A DNA stretch of 64,000 nt from Pontixanthobacter luteolus (GTDB taxonomy: Bacteria > Pseudomonadota > Alphaproteobacteria > Sphingomonadales > Sphingomonadaceae), in contig NZ_WTYP01000001.1 in the NCBI RefSeq assembly GCF_009828095.1, forward strand, positions 868,001 through 932,000, written 5' to 3'. The position numbers and the translations under genes are program-made. Below are positions 42,587-52,277 of this stretch, one piece after another. Positions within the stretch are counted from its first letter, which is position 1. Every line of letters begins with the position of its first letter. Under the pieces are notes generated by a model. The model had not been told where the DNA came from and searched no databases. It saw only the letters and a program-made list of their open reading frames with translations.

Positions 42587-43327
42587 CTATTCCGGCAAAA
42601 TCGCGTGTTCGCGCATGGCCTCGTAATACGGTCGGCAACGATCTGCGAGTTCCGCAGTTGCGCCGCTGAGTTCTGGCCGTTTGCCTGGAGGTGGCCCGAA
42701 CCCTCTAGAGGCAGCAACCTTATCGTACCAGTGCGAGGCCCATATCCCGTCGGTTTCCTGTATTCCTGGCTGCCAGCGCAGCATCTCAGCGCTCCATGGA
42801 ATGCCAATCCTTTCGCATAGTGCCTCAAGGTGTCCGGCCGGGTTTGCAAGGAAGGCGGTTTAATCGATTACCGCAGGAACGCTGCCGGTCTGGCTCCGTG
42901 CCCGTTCGAAATATTCAAGCTGACGATCATACCTCAGATCATCAAATTTTACCGCGACCCGTTTCACAGCATAGCTCGCGATAACCCGCTCGGGCTCGCG
43001 GATCAGAAAGGCGTGCACATGATCTGGAAAATCCCGAATATCGACCGGGCCGACCATGTGATGCGGCATATGCTTCTGATACCAGATCGCCGCGCCTCCC
43101 GGTGCCGGGCCGCGCATGGTGGCCGCGACTTCATCCCAGTCGCAATTCATATCGGCGATAATTTCGTCCGCCATAGGCTGCGGTTCGCCAGAGTCTTTCA
43201 GATATGCGCCATAAAATGGCTCATCGGATACCGAACAATTGGACCGCGCACCGAAGCTGCGCATCATGGCGGTCGAGATGTTGCGCGGCCCCGACCACAT
43301 CGCAATGCGAATGGGACGCGCTGTCAT
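42587..43327 (-). pseudogene. Sulfotransferase-family gene interrupted by one in-frame stop
   Basis: A 247-codon frame with TAA at 42862-42860 (codon 156). The first part has MTARPIRIAMWSGPRNISTA, an N-terminal P-loop-like nucleotide-binding motif of the branched sulfotransferase family, then FLIREPERVIASY. After the TAA the same frame continues with family-like sequence (TAFLANPAGHLEALC, then ERIGIPWSAEMLRWQPG) to a TAG at 42587. No frameshift is needed, so a single substitution explains it. It could be a recent pseudogene, a sequencing error or a readthrough case. Its start overlaps the end of the aminotransferase gene (ATGA). Confidence 0.82.
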
Positions 43328-44238
43328 GAGCGGGCCTCTTTGCTCAGCCGTTCAAGATACAGGCCCTGCAGCCTTTCAACCATTGGCCCGCGCTCCGTCC
43401 CCAACACGCGGCCATCAACCATGCCGACTGGCGCGAGCCCGGCGAAGGTGCCGGTGGTGAACGCTTCATCGGCGCCGTAAACGTCGATCAGGGAGAAGTT
43501 GCGTTCAAACACAGGAATACCTGCCTCGCGCGCGATTTCGATGACCATGCCGCGGGTAATCCCGTCGAGGCAGTAATCACCGCTTGAAGTCCAAACCTCA
43601 TCATTCTTGACGATGAAGAAGTGCGTTGAATTACACGTCGCCACGAAACCATGCGGATCGAGCATCAACGCCTCGTCCGCGCCGGCCTGAGTCGCTTGTA
43701 TGCACGCTGTGATGCAGTTGAGCTTGCTGTGGCTGTTCAGTTTCGGATCCTGCACATCGGGATAACCCCGCCGGACGTGCACCGTAAACAGGTTCAACAT
43801 ATTGGTCGCGGTTTCGGGAACGGGATCCTTCCACTCAGGAATTATCACGATCGTTGCGGGCGAAATAACCACGCGCGGGTCCTGATAGGGCGTCGAGCGG
43901 ATGCCCCGGGTCACCATCAGCCGGATGTGCACCCCGTCGCCGGTCATGCCGTTCGCGTGCAGCACGTTTTCCAGCCGCTGCGTCAGTTCCGCTTTGGTCA
44001 GCCCGATATCCATCGCGATGGCCTTCGCGCCGCGATAAAGCCGCTCCAGATGCTGGTCCAGAAACGCGATCCGGCCCTTGTGAAGCCGCAGCCCTTCCCA
44101 GACGCCATCGCCGAGCATGAAGCCGCTGTCGAACACCGACACCTTCGCCTCGTGCCTGGCGAAGTGTTCGCCATTTACATCGATGATGACCGTATCGTTG
44201 CGCGGATCGGCCACATAGCTGTGCGTTCCCTTACCCAT
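43324..44238 (-). CDS. Fold-type IV aminotransferase (branched-chain type)
   Basis: A 304-residue PLP enzyme of fold type IV. The catalytic Lys lies in SHSKLNCITACIQA, with the family's glycine-rich signature near GFVATCNSTHFF and LDGITRGMVIEIA. Substrate specificity (branched-chain amino acids, D-amino acids or 4-amino-4-deoxychorismate) cannot be set from these motifs; the annotation as IlvE-like is by resemblance. ATG 44238 lies 2 bases after the antiporter stop, and the broken sulfotransferase follows. Confidence 0.85.
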   Translation of the reverse strand: MGKGTHSYVADPRNDTVIIDVNGEHFARHEAKVSVFDSGFMLGDGVWEGLRLHKGRIAFLDQHLERLYRGAKAIAMDIGLTKAELTQRLENVLHANGMTGDGVHIRLMVTRGIRSTPYQDPRVVISPATIVIIPEWKDPVPETATNMLNLFTVHVRRGYPDVQDPKLNSHSKLNCITACIQATQAGADEALMLDPHGFVATCNSTHFFIVKNDEVWTSSGDYCLDGITRGMVIEIAREAGIPVFERNFSLIDVYGADEAFTTGTFAGLAPVGMVDGRVLGTERGPMVERLQGLYLERLSKEARS

Positions 44239-44240
44239 AA

Positions 44241-46106
44241 TCAGCGGCCTCTCTTGATAATTTCGTCCATCTGTTCGCGCAGGATAGGGTCCCACTTGGC
44301 TTTGAAGCCCTTCATCATTTCAAGCATCGGCTCGTTTTCTGACCAAGGAATATCTGCATCGTATAGCTCAGCAACTTCCTGCATCGAGCTACGATCCATT
44401 TCTTCGAATGCCTCGGTCATGGCGACCGCTTGCTGCCGGTCCATTCCAAGCGCCTCGAAAGCCGAACGTCCCATGCGGAGCGAGGCATCGTAGGTTTCAC
44501 GGATGATGTCCCGGCACCCATAGGACCAGAGTTCGTAAACATGGCCGCGGTCCACCGCCCGCGCCGTGATATGCAGATGGGGGAAATTCTTGACCGCATA
44601 TTTCACCAGTTTGTCGATCTGTTCGCGCTCGTCCAGCGCGACCACCAGCAGCTTTGCGTTCTCGATACCCGCTGCGTGCAATAGATCAGGCCGGGTCGCA
44701 TCGCCGAAATAGGTCCGGTATCCCAGCTTCCGAACGGCTTCGAGATGGCTCGAATCGTAATCGATCACGGTGGTTGCAAACCCTGCGGATTGCAGCATTC
44801 GGTCAACGATGCCGCCCACGCGCCCACGCCCGGCTATGATGACTGAGTTGTCTTCATCGATGAAGTCTGCCTCTCGCTCTCCGCCTTTTGAAAAAGCGGG
44901 TGCGATGAATTTGTCATAAATGATAAACAGCAGCGGTGTGACTAGCATGGTGAGCGCAACGACCAGCAGCAGCAGATCGGCCAGCTCGCTATCAAACACG
45001 AAATTCGCGACCGCGAAAGCGATCAGGACAAATGCGAATTCACCGGCCTGCGCAAGGCTGAGCGAGAAAAGCCATCTTGATTGGCGCCGCAGGCCGGCAA
45101 TGCTGGCAATACCTAGAAGCACCAGCACCTTTACCGCGATCACGATTGCTGCCCAGAACAGGACCTCGTCATACTTTTCAGCAGCCAGGCCGAAATCTAT
45201 TCCTGCACCCACGGTGACGAAGAAAAGCCCGAGCAAGAGACCTTTGAACGGTGCGACATCTGATTCCAGTTCATGCCGGTATTCGCTGTTTGCCAGCACC
45301 ACCCCGGCAAGGAATGTTCCGAGCGCCGGGGACAGGCCGACAAACGTCATCATCAAGGCTATACCGATCACGAAGACCAGTCCTGCCGCAGTGAACAATT
45401 CGCGCAGCTGGGCGCTGGCGATGAAACGGAAGATCGGACGGGTCAGGTAGTTTCCGATAACCGCCACTGCTGCAACGGCGGCCAAGGTCACGATCCCGGC
45501 GAGCCATGCGGGCATGTTCTGCGTCACCGTCCAGCCGGCGCCGTGTGCGCCGTCACCGTGGCCAGCAATCTGCGATGTCGCCGCTGCGAGTTCCGGTACT
45601 GCGAGTAACGGAATGATCGCAAGGAACGGAATTACCGCAACGTCCTGAAACAGGAGAACGGAGAAGCTGGCTTCCCCACCTTCGCTTTTTAAAAGGCCTT
45701 TTTCCGACAAGGTCTGGATGATGATCGCGGTTGAGGAAAGCGACAAAACCATGCCGATCCCAAGTGCGGTTTGCCACGGTTGACCATCGAACATTGCAAT
45801 GGCGGCCAGGGCGAGCAGAGTAAGGAGCACCTGCCCTCCACCCAAGCCGAGCAAGCGCCCGCGCATTGCCCAAAGCTTCTTGGGTTCCAGTTCCAGCCCC
45901 ACAAGGAACAGCATCATGACCACGCCGAATTCGGCGAACACCTGTAGCTGCTCGATATTGACGTTCATGGCGATCAGAAGCGGGCTGATGGCCATGCCTG
46001 CCAGCAGATACCCCAGTACGCTGCCCAGACCGAGGCGTGACGCAATCGGCACTGCGATCACACCGGCAACCAGAATTGTGAACGCAATGACGAGGAAATC
46101 AGTCAT
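44241..46106 (-). CDS. Kef-type cation:proton antiporter with RCK domain
   Basis: A 621-residue CPA2 protein. About 12 membrane helices (residues 1-395) include the Asp-bearing LSLSSTAIIIQTLSEKG. A cytoplasmic RCK/TrkA-N domain follows (about 415-560) with the nucleotide-binding GRGRVGG and VVALDE. It exchanges K+ or Na+ for protons, gated by NAD(H) or a metabolite. It resembles KefB/KefC, but no KefF/G partner gene is nearby, so a glutathione link is unproven. The gene stands 2 bases before the aminotransferase. Confidence 0.9.
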   Translation of the reverse strand: MTDFLVIAFTILVAGVIAVPIASRLGLGSVLGYLLAGMAISPLLIAMNVNIEQLQVFAEFGVVMMLFLVGLELEPKKLWAMRGRLLGLGGGQVLLTLLALAAIAMFDGQPWQTALGIGMVLSLSSTAIIIQTLSEKGLLKSEGGEASFSVLLFQDVAVIPFLAIIPLLAVPELAAATSQIAGHGDGAHGAGWTVTQNMPAWLAGIVTLAAVAAVAVIGNYLTRPIFRFIASAQLRELFTAAGLVFVIGIALMMTFVGLSPALGTFLAGVVLANSEYRHELESDVAPFKGLLLGLFFVTVGAGIDFGLAAEKYDEVLFWAAIVIAVKVLVLLGIASIAGLRRQSRWLFSLSLAQAGEFAFVLIAFAVANFVFDSELADLLLLVVALTMLVTPLLFIIYDKFIAPAFSKGGEREADFIDEDNSVIIAGRGRVGGIVDRMLQSAGFATTVIDYDSSHLEAVRKLGYRTYFGDATRPDLLHAAGIENAKLLVVALDEREQIDKLVKYAVKNFPHLHITARAVDRGHVYELWSYGCRDIIRETYDASLRMGRSAFEALGMDRQQAVAMTEAFEEMDRSSMQEVAELYDADIPWSENEPMLEMMKGFKAKWDPILREQMDEIIKRGR

Positions 46107-46159
46107 CGCTGCTGACTAGTCCCGCGCGTTTGAATTGGCCAGCACCGATAGGGTGCTGG

Positions 46160-47569
46160 TCAAATGTGGAGCGCTTTACCGTAGGCGGCCAAAACGCTTT
46201 CGTGCATCATTTCGCTCAATGTCGGGTGTGGGAATACGGTCTGCATCAACTCTGCTTCCGTCGTTTCGAGCTGTTTGCCCACGGTATAGCCCTGGATTAG
46301 TTCGGTCACTTCCGCGCCGATCATGTGGGCGCCCAGCAATTCGCCGGTTTTTGCGTCAAACACCGTTTTGATAAAGCCTTCAGCTTCGCCAAGCGCGATG
46401 GCCTTGCCATTCCCGATGAACGGGAAGTTTCCGACCTTGACGGAATAGCCAGCTTCCTTGGCCTTGGCCTCTGTCATGCCAACGCTCGCAATTTGCGGGT
46501 GGCAATAGGTGCATCCCGGAATGTTGTTCCGGTCGAGAGCGTGCGGGTGGACATCCTTGTTGCCGAGTTCCTGCGCAATTGCCTCCGCCGCGGTAACGCC
46601 TTCGTGACTTGCCTTGTGCGCCAGCCATGGGCCGGGGGTGCAATCGCCGATTGCCCAAAGCCCTTTCGATTTCGTGCGGCCATACGGGTCGATCTGGATG
46701 AAACCCCGATCCATATCGGCCAGCTTGTCGATCCCGATATTTTCGGTGTTCGGGACAATCCCGATGGCGACAATCGCGTGAGTAAACTCGGTTTCGGTAA
46801 CCTTGCCGTCCTTGGCCTTGATCTTGGCTTTCACACCAGTCTTGCCGACCTTGATGTCTTCCACCCCGGCACCGGTCATGATCGTCATGCCCTGCTTGGT
46901 CAGCGATTTTTCGAGGAAGGCGGAAACTTCGGCGTCTTCCACCGGAACAACCCGGTCGAGCATTTCCACGACGGTAACGTCGCTGCCCATGTCATTGTAA
47001 AAACTGGCGAACTCAATTCCGATCGCGCCGCTGCCAATGACCAGCAGTTTCTTCGGCATCTCAGGTGGGGTCATCGCTGTGCGGTAGGTCCACACCCGTT
47101 CGCCATCGGCGGGCGCAAACGGCAGGTCGCGGGCACGTGCACCGGTCGCCACGATGATGTGTTTCGCGGTGAGCTTTTCCTCGCCCTTGTCGCCTTTGAC
47201 CGTCAACGATTTCGCGCCGGTCAAAGTGCCCTCGCCCATGTGGACGGTGATCTTGTTCTTCTTCATCAGGTGCGTAACGCCCTGATTGAGCTGTTTTGCG
47301 ACACCCCGGCTGCGTTTCACGACAGCTTCCAGATCAGCCTCGATCCCTTGCGCTTTCAGGCCGTAATCCTTGGCGTTCTGCATATAGTGGAAAATCTCTG
47401 CCGATCGCAGCAGCGCCTTGGTCGGGATGCAGCCCCAGTTCAGGCAGATGCCCCCGAGATTTTCGCGTTCCACAATCGCGGTCTTGAGGCCGAGCTGTGC
47501 GCAGCGGATCGCGGCAACATACCCACCGGGGCCGGAGCCAAGAACGATTACGTCGTAAGAGGAAGCCAT
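46160..47569 (-). CDS. lpdA: Dihydrolipoyl dehydrogenase (E3)
   Basis: A 469-residue flavoprotein that reoxidises the dihydrolipoyl arms of the pyruvate dehydrogenase complex. The FAD motif is VIVLGSGPGGYVAAIRCAQ. The redox disulfide is C42/C47 in GGICLNWGCIPTK. The NAD motif VIGSGAIGIEFASFY follows, and the C-terminal interface carries HPTLSEMM, with the catalytic His. It lies downstream of pdhC and a small secreted-protein gene, suggesting one transcript. Confidence 0.96.
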   Translation of the reverse strand: MASSYDVIVLGSGPGGYVAAIRCAQLGLKTAIVERENLGGICLNWGCIPTKALLRSAEIFHYMQNAKDYGLKAQGIEADLEAVVKRSRGVAKQLNQGVTHLMKKNKITVHMGEGTLTGAKSLTVKGDKGEEKLTAKHIIVATGARARDLPFAPADGERVWTYRTAMTPPEMPKKLLVIGSGAIGIEFASFYNDMGSDVTVVEMLDRVVPVEDAEVSAFLEKSLTKQGMTIMTGAGVEDIKVGKTGVKAKIKAKDGKVTETEFTHAIVAIGIVPNTENIGIDKLADMDRGFIQIDPYGRTKSKGLWAIGDCTPGPWLAHKASHEGVTAAEAIAQELGNKDVHPHALDRNNIPGCTYCHPQIASVGMTEAKAKEAGYSVKVGNFPFIGNGKAIALGEAEGFIKTVFDAKTGELLGAHMIGAEVTELIQGYTVGKQLETTEAELMQTVFPHPTLSEMMHESVLAAYGKALHI

Positions 47570-47596
47570 AGATACTCCGTTGTGAACTGCGCAGAA

Positions 47597-48019
47597 TTAT
47601 CCGGCGACGAGTTCGATATATTTCGCTTCGACCCAGCCATACTGGCACGGTCCGTTATACGGTTCAGGTGTCGGCAAAGCGGCACTGACGCGGCAATCAC
47701 CCAGATCCTGATTATCGGGCATTGGGTACACGATGCCCTGCCAGCCTTCATCGGCCTCGCACAGCCAGACCAACGTAGAAAGCGGCAGCTTGTCCTTCAC
47801 CGGGGCTACTTCGTTGGCGTCGGTATAGACGCGCATGAAATCACCCTTCTTCGCTTCGAACAGGGCAATTCTGCCGATACCGGGACACGCGTCGGTTGCC
47901 GGCCCCTCCAGCCCGATAAATGGTGCGCGGCCCTCGTCAGCGTTCCGATCAGCCTGGGCCCCGCCGGGAACCATAACTGAAAGCGATGCAGCAATGGCAA
48001 GCAACGCGGTCCCACTCAT
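47597..48019 (-). CDS. Small secreted protein of unknown function, SH3-like
   Basis: A 140-residue protein with a signal peptide (MSGTALLAIAASLSVMVPGG, cleavage near AQA at about residue 23). The body contains an SH3-like pattern (GDFMRVYTDANEVAPVKDKL, then VWLCEADEGWQGIVY, then YGWVEAKYIEL) and four Cys, probably disulfide-bonded. It is wedged between pdhC (3 bases away) and lpdA, a place where a secreted protein is unexpected. I do not recognise a named family. Confidence 0.7.
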   Translation of the reverse strand: MSGTALLAIAASLSVMVPGGAQADRNADEGRAPFIGLEGPATDACPGIGRIALFEAKKGDFMRVYTDANEVAPVKDKLPLSTLVWLCEADEGWQGIVYPMPDNQDLGDCRVSAALPTPEPYNGPCQYGWVEAKYIELVAG

Positions 48020-48022
48020 TGA

Positions 48023-49324
48023 TCAGGCCACCAGCCCGAGCGGTTTTTCAACCAGATTCTTGAACGCCTGCATGAACCTGGCGCCATCGGCCCCGTCAAT
48101 TGCGCGGTGGTCAAAACTGCCGGTTGCGCTCATCACTGTCGCGACGGCCAGCGCGCCGTCCACAACATGAGGACGCTTCTCGCCTGCACCAACCGCCAGA
48201 ATCATAGCCTGCGGGGGATTGATCACTGCGTCGAACTGCTTGATCCCGAACATGCCGAGATTGGACAGGCTCGCCGTGCCGCCCTGATATTCGTGAGGCT
48301 GCAATTTGCCCTCTCGTGCCTTTTCCGCGAGTTCCTTCATCTCGACCGAGATTGATGAAATGGACTTGCTTCCGGCATCAGTGATGATCGGTGTGATCAG
48401 CCCCGAAGGGGCGGCAACGGCAACGGAAATATCGGCGCGGGAATATGTGCGCAGCACATCGCCGCCAAAGCTCACATTGCATTTGGGGACCCGCATCAGC
48501 GCCTTTGCCTGCGCTTTGATCAGCAAGTCGTTCACCGACAATTTGATCCCTTCAGCCTCAAGCGCGGCATTCAGTTCGCTGCGCAATTTGAGTAGCGCGT
48601 CGAGTTGAATGTCGACCGTGAGATAGATGTGAGGGATGCTCTGCTTCGCCTCTGTCAGGCGGCGCGCAATGACCTTGCGCACATTGTTCAGCTTCTCGTC
48701 CTCGAACGGAATGCCGAAGTCTGGCAGCTCGGCTGCATCGGCCTTCGCAGCCGGCGATGGCGCTGCTGCGACGGAACCAGCAGCAGCCTGGGAAGGCTGA
48801 GCATTCTCGACATCGGCTTTGACAATCCGGCCATTGGGTCCGCTGCCCGGAATAGAGTTGAGGTCCAGCCCGCGTTGTTCGGCGATCCTCTTGGCTAGCG
48901 GTGATGCGATGACCCTATCACCACCCTGCTTCTTTTCGGCAGGAGGCGCGGATTGCGCGGGCTTGCTGTCAGCGGAAGGAGAAGGTTCTGGAGCCGTTAT
49001 TTCCTCGGCTTTTTCCGCCGGTTTCTCGGAGTCTTTCTTCGGCGCGGCATCGGCCGCAGCCTTGGCGTCTTCGGCGCTCTCGCCTTCTTCGGCGAGAATC
49101 GCGATCACCGTGCCAACCTGAACGTTTTCGGTCCCTTCCTGGACCTTGATGCTGACGATCGTACCTTCATCGACGGCCTCGAATTCCATCGTTGCCTTGT
49201 CGGTTTCGATCTCCGCCATGATATCGCCTGCGCCTACGGTATCGCCTTCCTTGACGAGCCATTTTGCGAGCGTTCCCTCCTCCATGGTGGGTGAGAGGGC
49301 GGGCATCTTGATTTCTGTGGGCAT
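48023..49324 (-). CDS. pdhC: Pyruvate dehydrogenase E2, dihydrolipoyl acetyltransferase
   Basis: A 433-residue core protein that transfers acetyl from the lipoyl arm to CoA. The N-terminal lipoyl domain (residues 1-80) has K43 in ETDKATMEF. An Ala/Pro/Glu-rich linker, a peripheral subunit-binding domain (about 145-180, [20 protein letters not shown]) and the catalytic domain follow, with [15 protein letters not shown] giving the active His. The start is the ATG at 49324. Genes for E1 lie at 845-3364 and for E3 at 46160. Confidence 0.95.
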   Translation of the reverse strand: MPTEIKMPALSPTMEEGTLAKWLVKEGDTVGAGDIMAEIETDKATMEFEAVDEGTIVSIKVQEGTENVQVGTVIAILAEEGESAEDAKAAADAAPKKDSEKPAEKAEEITAPEPSPSADSKPAQSAPPAEKKQGGDRVIASPLAKRIAEQRGLDLNSIPGSGPNGRIVKADVENAQPSQAAAGSVAAAPSPAAKADAAELPDFGIPFEDEKLNNVRKVIARRLTEAKQSIPHIYLTVDIQLDALLKLRSELNAALEAEGIKLSVNDLLIKAQAKALMRVPKCNVSFGGDVLRTYSRADISVAVAAPSGLITPIITDAGSKSISSISVEMKELAEKAREGKLQPHEYQGGTASLSNLGMFGIKQFDAVINPPQAMILAVGAGEKRPHVVDGALAVATVMSATGSFDHRAIDGADGARFMQAFKNLVEKPLGLVA

Positions 49325-49454
49325 AAAGTCCGGATTTTCCTGTTTTGGCCTGCCTGTCTTCTCTGGCCAATTTGGCGCTTTCGGGCAAGGTTCTTGCGCC
49401 GAATACGTTTTCATCGGATACCGCATCGGACAGGGACGAACCGACAAGGGAGCG

Positions 49455-49913
49455 ATGATGCGGGTTTATCTGGTGATTATGGACGATACGGACGAGGCAC
49501 GCAAAGCACTGCGTTTCGCGTCAAGGCGAGCCATGGCCAGCGGAGATTCTGTGCATATTCTGGCACTGGTGCCAAAGCAGAACTTCAATGCATTCGGTTC
49601 CGTTCAGGCCACCATCGAACAGGAGGCGCGCGACCGAACCGAGGTCATCGCCAGCAGCGCGGCGGGCAACCTGTTTTCCGAAAGCGGCAAAATGCCGACC
49701 ATTTCAGTCAAGATTGGCGATGGTCAGGCGGTAATCCGCGAATATCTGGAAGAACATCCCGAAGTGGCCGCACTGGTCCTTGGCGCAGCGGCAGAGGGTT
49801 CTCCCGGCCCCCTGATTTCCCACTTTGCGAACCATTCGGGTAGCCTGCCCTGCCCGCTCTATATCGTGCCCGGCACCTTTACCAACGAACAGATCGACAA
49901 GCTGGCCGCCTGA
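49455..49913 (+). CDS. Universal stress protein family
   Basis: A 152-residue UspA-like protein with the Rossmann-like beginning [19 protein letters not shown] and a C-terminal segment [20 protein letters not shown] ending [13 protein letters not shown]. The usual ATP-binding G-2x-G-9x-G motif is seen only approximately (GAAAEGSPG), so nucleotide binding is unsure. The ATG at 49455 or 49458 follows AAGGGAG. The gene is divergent from pdhC. Confidence 0.85.
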   Translation: MMRVYLVIMDDTDEARKALRFASRRAMASGDSVHILALVPKQNFNAFGSVQATIEQEARDRTEVIASSAAGNLFSESGKMPTISVKIGDGQAVIREYLEEHPEVAALVLGAAAEGSPGPLISHFANHSGSLPCPLYIVPGTFTNEQIDKLAA

Positions 49914-49927
49914 TTTTCGCGCTGCTG

Positions 49928-49957
49928 AGCCAGCAATAGAGCAAGCCGAGGCTGGCT
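49928..49957. terminator. Possible bidirectional hairpin between converging genes
   Basis: AGCCAGC (49928-49934) and GCTGGCT (49951-49957) form a 7-bp stem with a 16-base loop between the convergent universal stress gene and rnr. The right arm touches the rnr stop codon. A partly T-rich stretch (ATTTCTT) follows on the plus strand. The loop is longer than ideal. Confidence 0.35.
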
Positions 49958-52256
49958 ATTTCTTGCGGCCCTTGCCCTGATGGCGGATGTTTTTGGGACG
50001 CCCGCGTTGTCCCTGTTTGAAGTTCTGTTTCCCCTTACCGCCGGGTTTTCCTTTCGACCGATAATCAGGGCGCGTTCCTCGTGCCTCGATCGGGTTGCCG
50101 TCAGAGTCGAGCGGAACGAATTTCAGCGCTCCGGTCAGGGGGTTCGCCTCCCCAAGTTTCAGTTTCAGCCTGTCTCCGGTTGAATAGCTTGTGCCCGACC
50201 GTTCGCCCGTCAGAGATTGGGACGTTTCGTCATACCGGAAGTAATCCGAACCGAGCGTCGACACAGGCACAAGACCATCGCCGCCAAGCCCTTCGATCGT
50301 TGCGAAGAACCCGAACGATTGCACCCCGGTGATGCGCGTGTCGAATGTTTCGCCGACGCGGCCTGAAAGCCATGCGGCCACGTAACGATCAATGGTATCG
50401 CGTTCAGCCTCCATCGCCCTGCGTTCTGTCTGGCTGATCGCATCGCTGATCTTGCCCAGATCCTCGCGGTCTTTGTCGGCCAGTCCCGATGTTGGCGGCA
50501 GTTTTCCTTGGGGTTTGGGCTGCTCAAGCTTGAATGCATCGACCAGTGCGCGGTGCACCAGAAGATCGGCATACCGCCGGATCGGCGATGTGAAATGCGC
50601 ATACGATCCAAGCGACAATCCGAAATGGCCGGCATTTGCCGGGCCGTAATAGGCCTGAGTCTGGGTTCGCAGCACGGCTTCCATCACCTGCGCTTTTTCG
50701 GATTCGTCCGTCACATCCTTGAGCATGCGATTGAACAAGCCGGGTGTGATAACCTGCCCAAGCGCCAGCTTCTTGCCAAAGGTTTCAAGATATTCGCGCA
50801 GTGCGACCAGCTTCTCCCGGCTTGGGGGTTCATGAACGCGGTAAACGACCGGTGCGGTCTTGCTTTCAAGCGACTTGGCCGCCGCGACGTTGGCAGCGAT
50901 CATGAAATCTTCGACTACGCGGTGCGCGTCCAGACGTTCACGAACGGCGATTTCTTCAATCTTACCCTGATCGTTGAGGACCACACGCCGTTCGGGGAGT
51001 TCCAGTTCCAGTGGATCGCGCGCCGAGCGGGCATCGGCCAGCAGCTTCCAGCATCCCCACAGGTTCCGGAGGTTCTCGGAAGCCTCGTCTTCGTCGATCC
51101 TGCGCTGGGCTTCTTCATAGGCAACGACTTCGGCTATTCGAACGATAGCGCGGGTGAAGCGGAATGAGCTGACCTTGCCCGTTTCAGAAACATGGATGTG
51201 GCACGCCATTGCGGCACGGTCTTCGCCTTGCCGCAACGAGCAGACATCGGCGCTGAGAATCTCGGGCAGCATCGGCACAACGCGGTCGGGGAAATAGACG
51301 GAATTGCCGCGTTTGCGCGCTTCCCTGTCCAGAGCGCCGCCCGGCCTGACGTAATAGCTCACATCCGCGATGGCGATCAGGGCGTTGTAGCCGCCTTTGC
51401 CATCGGGTTCCGCCCAGATGGCATCGTCATGATCGCGTGCGTCGGAGGGGTCGATGGCGACGATCGGCAGATCGCGCAAATCCTCGCGCTTGTCCCGGTC
51501 GAGCGGGAGCTTCGCTGCCAGCTCTGCTTCTGTCAGGGTTTCTTCAGGAAAGACATTCGGAATGCCGTGCTTCGATATGGCAATCAGGCTGAAGCTTTTG
51601 GGTGCGAGCGGATCGCCCAGAATCTCGACAACCTTCACCCCGGCGCGCGGGGATTTTCCAGCCGGCTCGGCTAGTACCAGCTGGCCTTCCTCTGCACCGC
51701 CGAGATCGGCAATCGGGGATGAATTCCGCACCCGTTTATCGACAGGGGAGAGCCACCCCTTGCCTGAACCGTCTAATTCGACGACGCCCATCAACCCATC
51801 GGTCTTGGCGGGGAGTTTCTTCATCATATGGGCACGCCACCCGTTTCCTGCCTCTTCGGTGCGCGCCAGGATCCGGTCGCCAATCCGCAGTGCGGCGTGG
51901 CGATTTTTGCCCTTCTTGTCTTCGACAATGCGAACACGCGGCGGGGTGGCCCCTTCTTCGGCCTCCCAATTGTCGGGTATCGCAAAGGCCTCCCCATCTT
52001 CGACTTCCATCACACGCAGAACGGTGACTTTCGGAACGCCGCCCATACGGTGATATGCGGTACGCTTGCCGTCAATCAGCCCTTCTTCCGCCATATCCTT
52101 CAGGAGCTTCTTGAGGGCGATCTTTTCCTGCCCCTTCAACCCGAAGGCTTTGCCGATTTCACGCTTTCCAACCACCCTGTCGGAAGTCTGGATGAATTCG
52201 AGAATCTGCTCTCTGGTGGGGAGTCCGTGCTGTGTCTTGTGAGCGGGTTTGGCCAT
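49956..52256 (-). CDS. rnr: Ribonuclease R
   Basis: A 766-residue 3'-5' exoribonuclease of the RNB family that degrades structured RNA. A helix-turn-helix-like N-terminus and cold-shock domains come first. The RNB core has the metal-binding Asp cluster IDPSDARDHDDAIWAE and the family stretch HFTSPIRRYADLLVHR. An S1 domain (GVQSFGFFATIEGLGGDGLV) and a highly basic C-terminal tail (GKGKQNFKQGQRGRPKNIRH) bind RNA. It is convergent with the universal stress gene. Confidence 0.95.
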   Translation of the reverse strand: MAKPAHKTQHGLPTREQILEFIQTSDRVVGKREIGKAFGLKGQEKIALKKLLKDMAEEGLIDGKRTAYHRMGGVPKVTVLRVMEVEDGEAFAIPDNWEAEEGATPPRVRIVEDKKGKNRHAALRIGDRILARTEEAGNGWRAHMMKKLPAKTDGLMGVVELDGSGKGWLSPVDKRVRNSSPIADLGGAEEGQLVLAEPAGKSPRAGVKVVEILGDPLAPKSFSLIAISKHGIPNVFPEETLTEAELAAKLPLDRDKREDLRDLPIVAIDPSDARDHDDAIWAEPDGKGGYNALIAIADVSYYVRPGGALDREARKRGNSVYFPDRVVPMLPEILSADVCSLRQGEDRAAMACHIHVSETGKVSSFRFTRAIVRIAEVVAYEEAQRRIDEDEASENLRNLWGCWKLLADARSARDPLELELPERRVVLNDQGKIEEIAVRERLDAHRVVEDFMIAANVAAAKSLESKTAPVVYRVHEPPSREKLVALREYLETFGKKLALGQVITPGLFNRMLKDVTDESEKAQVMEAVLRTQTQAYYGPANAGHFGLSLGSYAHFTSPIRRYADLLVHRALVDAFKLEQPKPQGKLPPTSGLADKDREDLGKISDAISQTERRAMEAERDTIDRYVAAWLSGRVGETFDTRITGVQSFGFFATIEGLGGDGLVPVSTLGSDYFRYDETSQSLTGERSGTSYSTGDRLKLKLGEANPLTGALKFVPLDSDGNPIEARGTRPDYRSKGKPGGKGKQNFKQGQRGRPKNIRHQGKGRKK

Positions 52257-52277
52257 AGGCGGCCTATGGACCTGCGC

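Noticed and set aside
42583-42849. 88-codon minus frame at the sulfotransferase end
   Set aside because: The sulfotransferase-like frame (MLRWQPG...) is in a different register and matches the broken gene's continuation; this one is a shadow.
46325-47980. 551-codon plus-strand open frame opposite lpdA
   Set aside because: lpdA on the minus strand has all E3 motifs. The opposite frame has no family motifs and is a GC-rich shadow.
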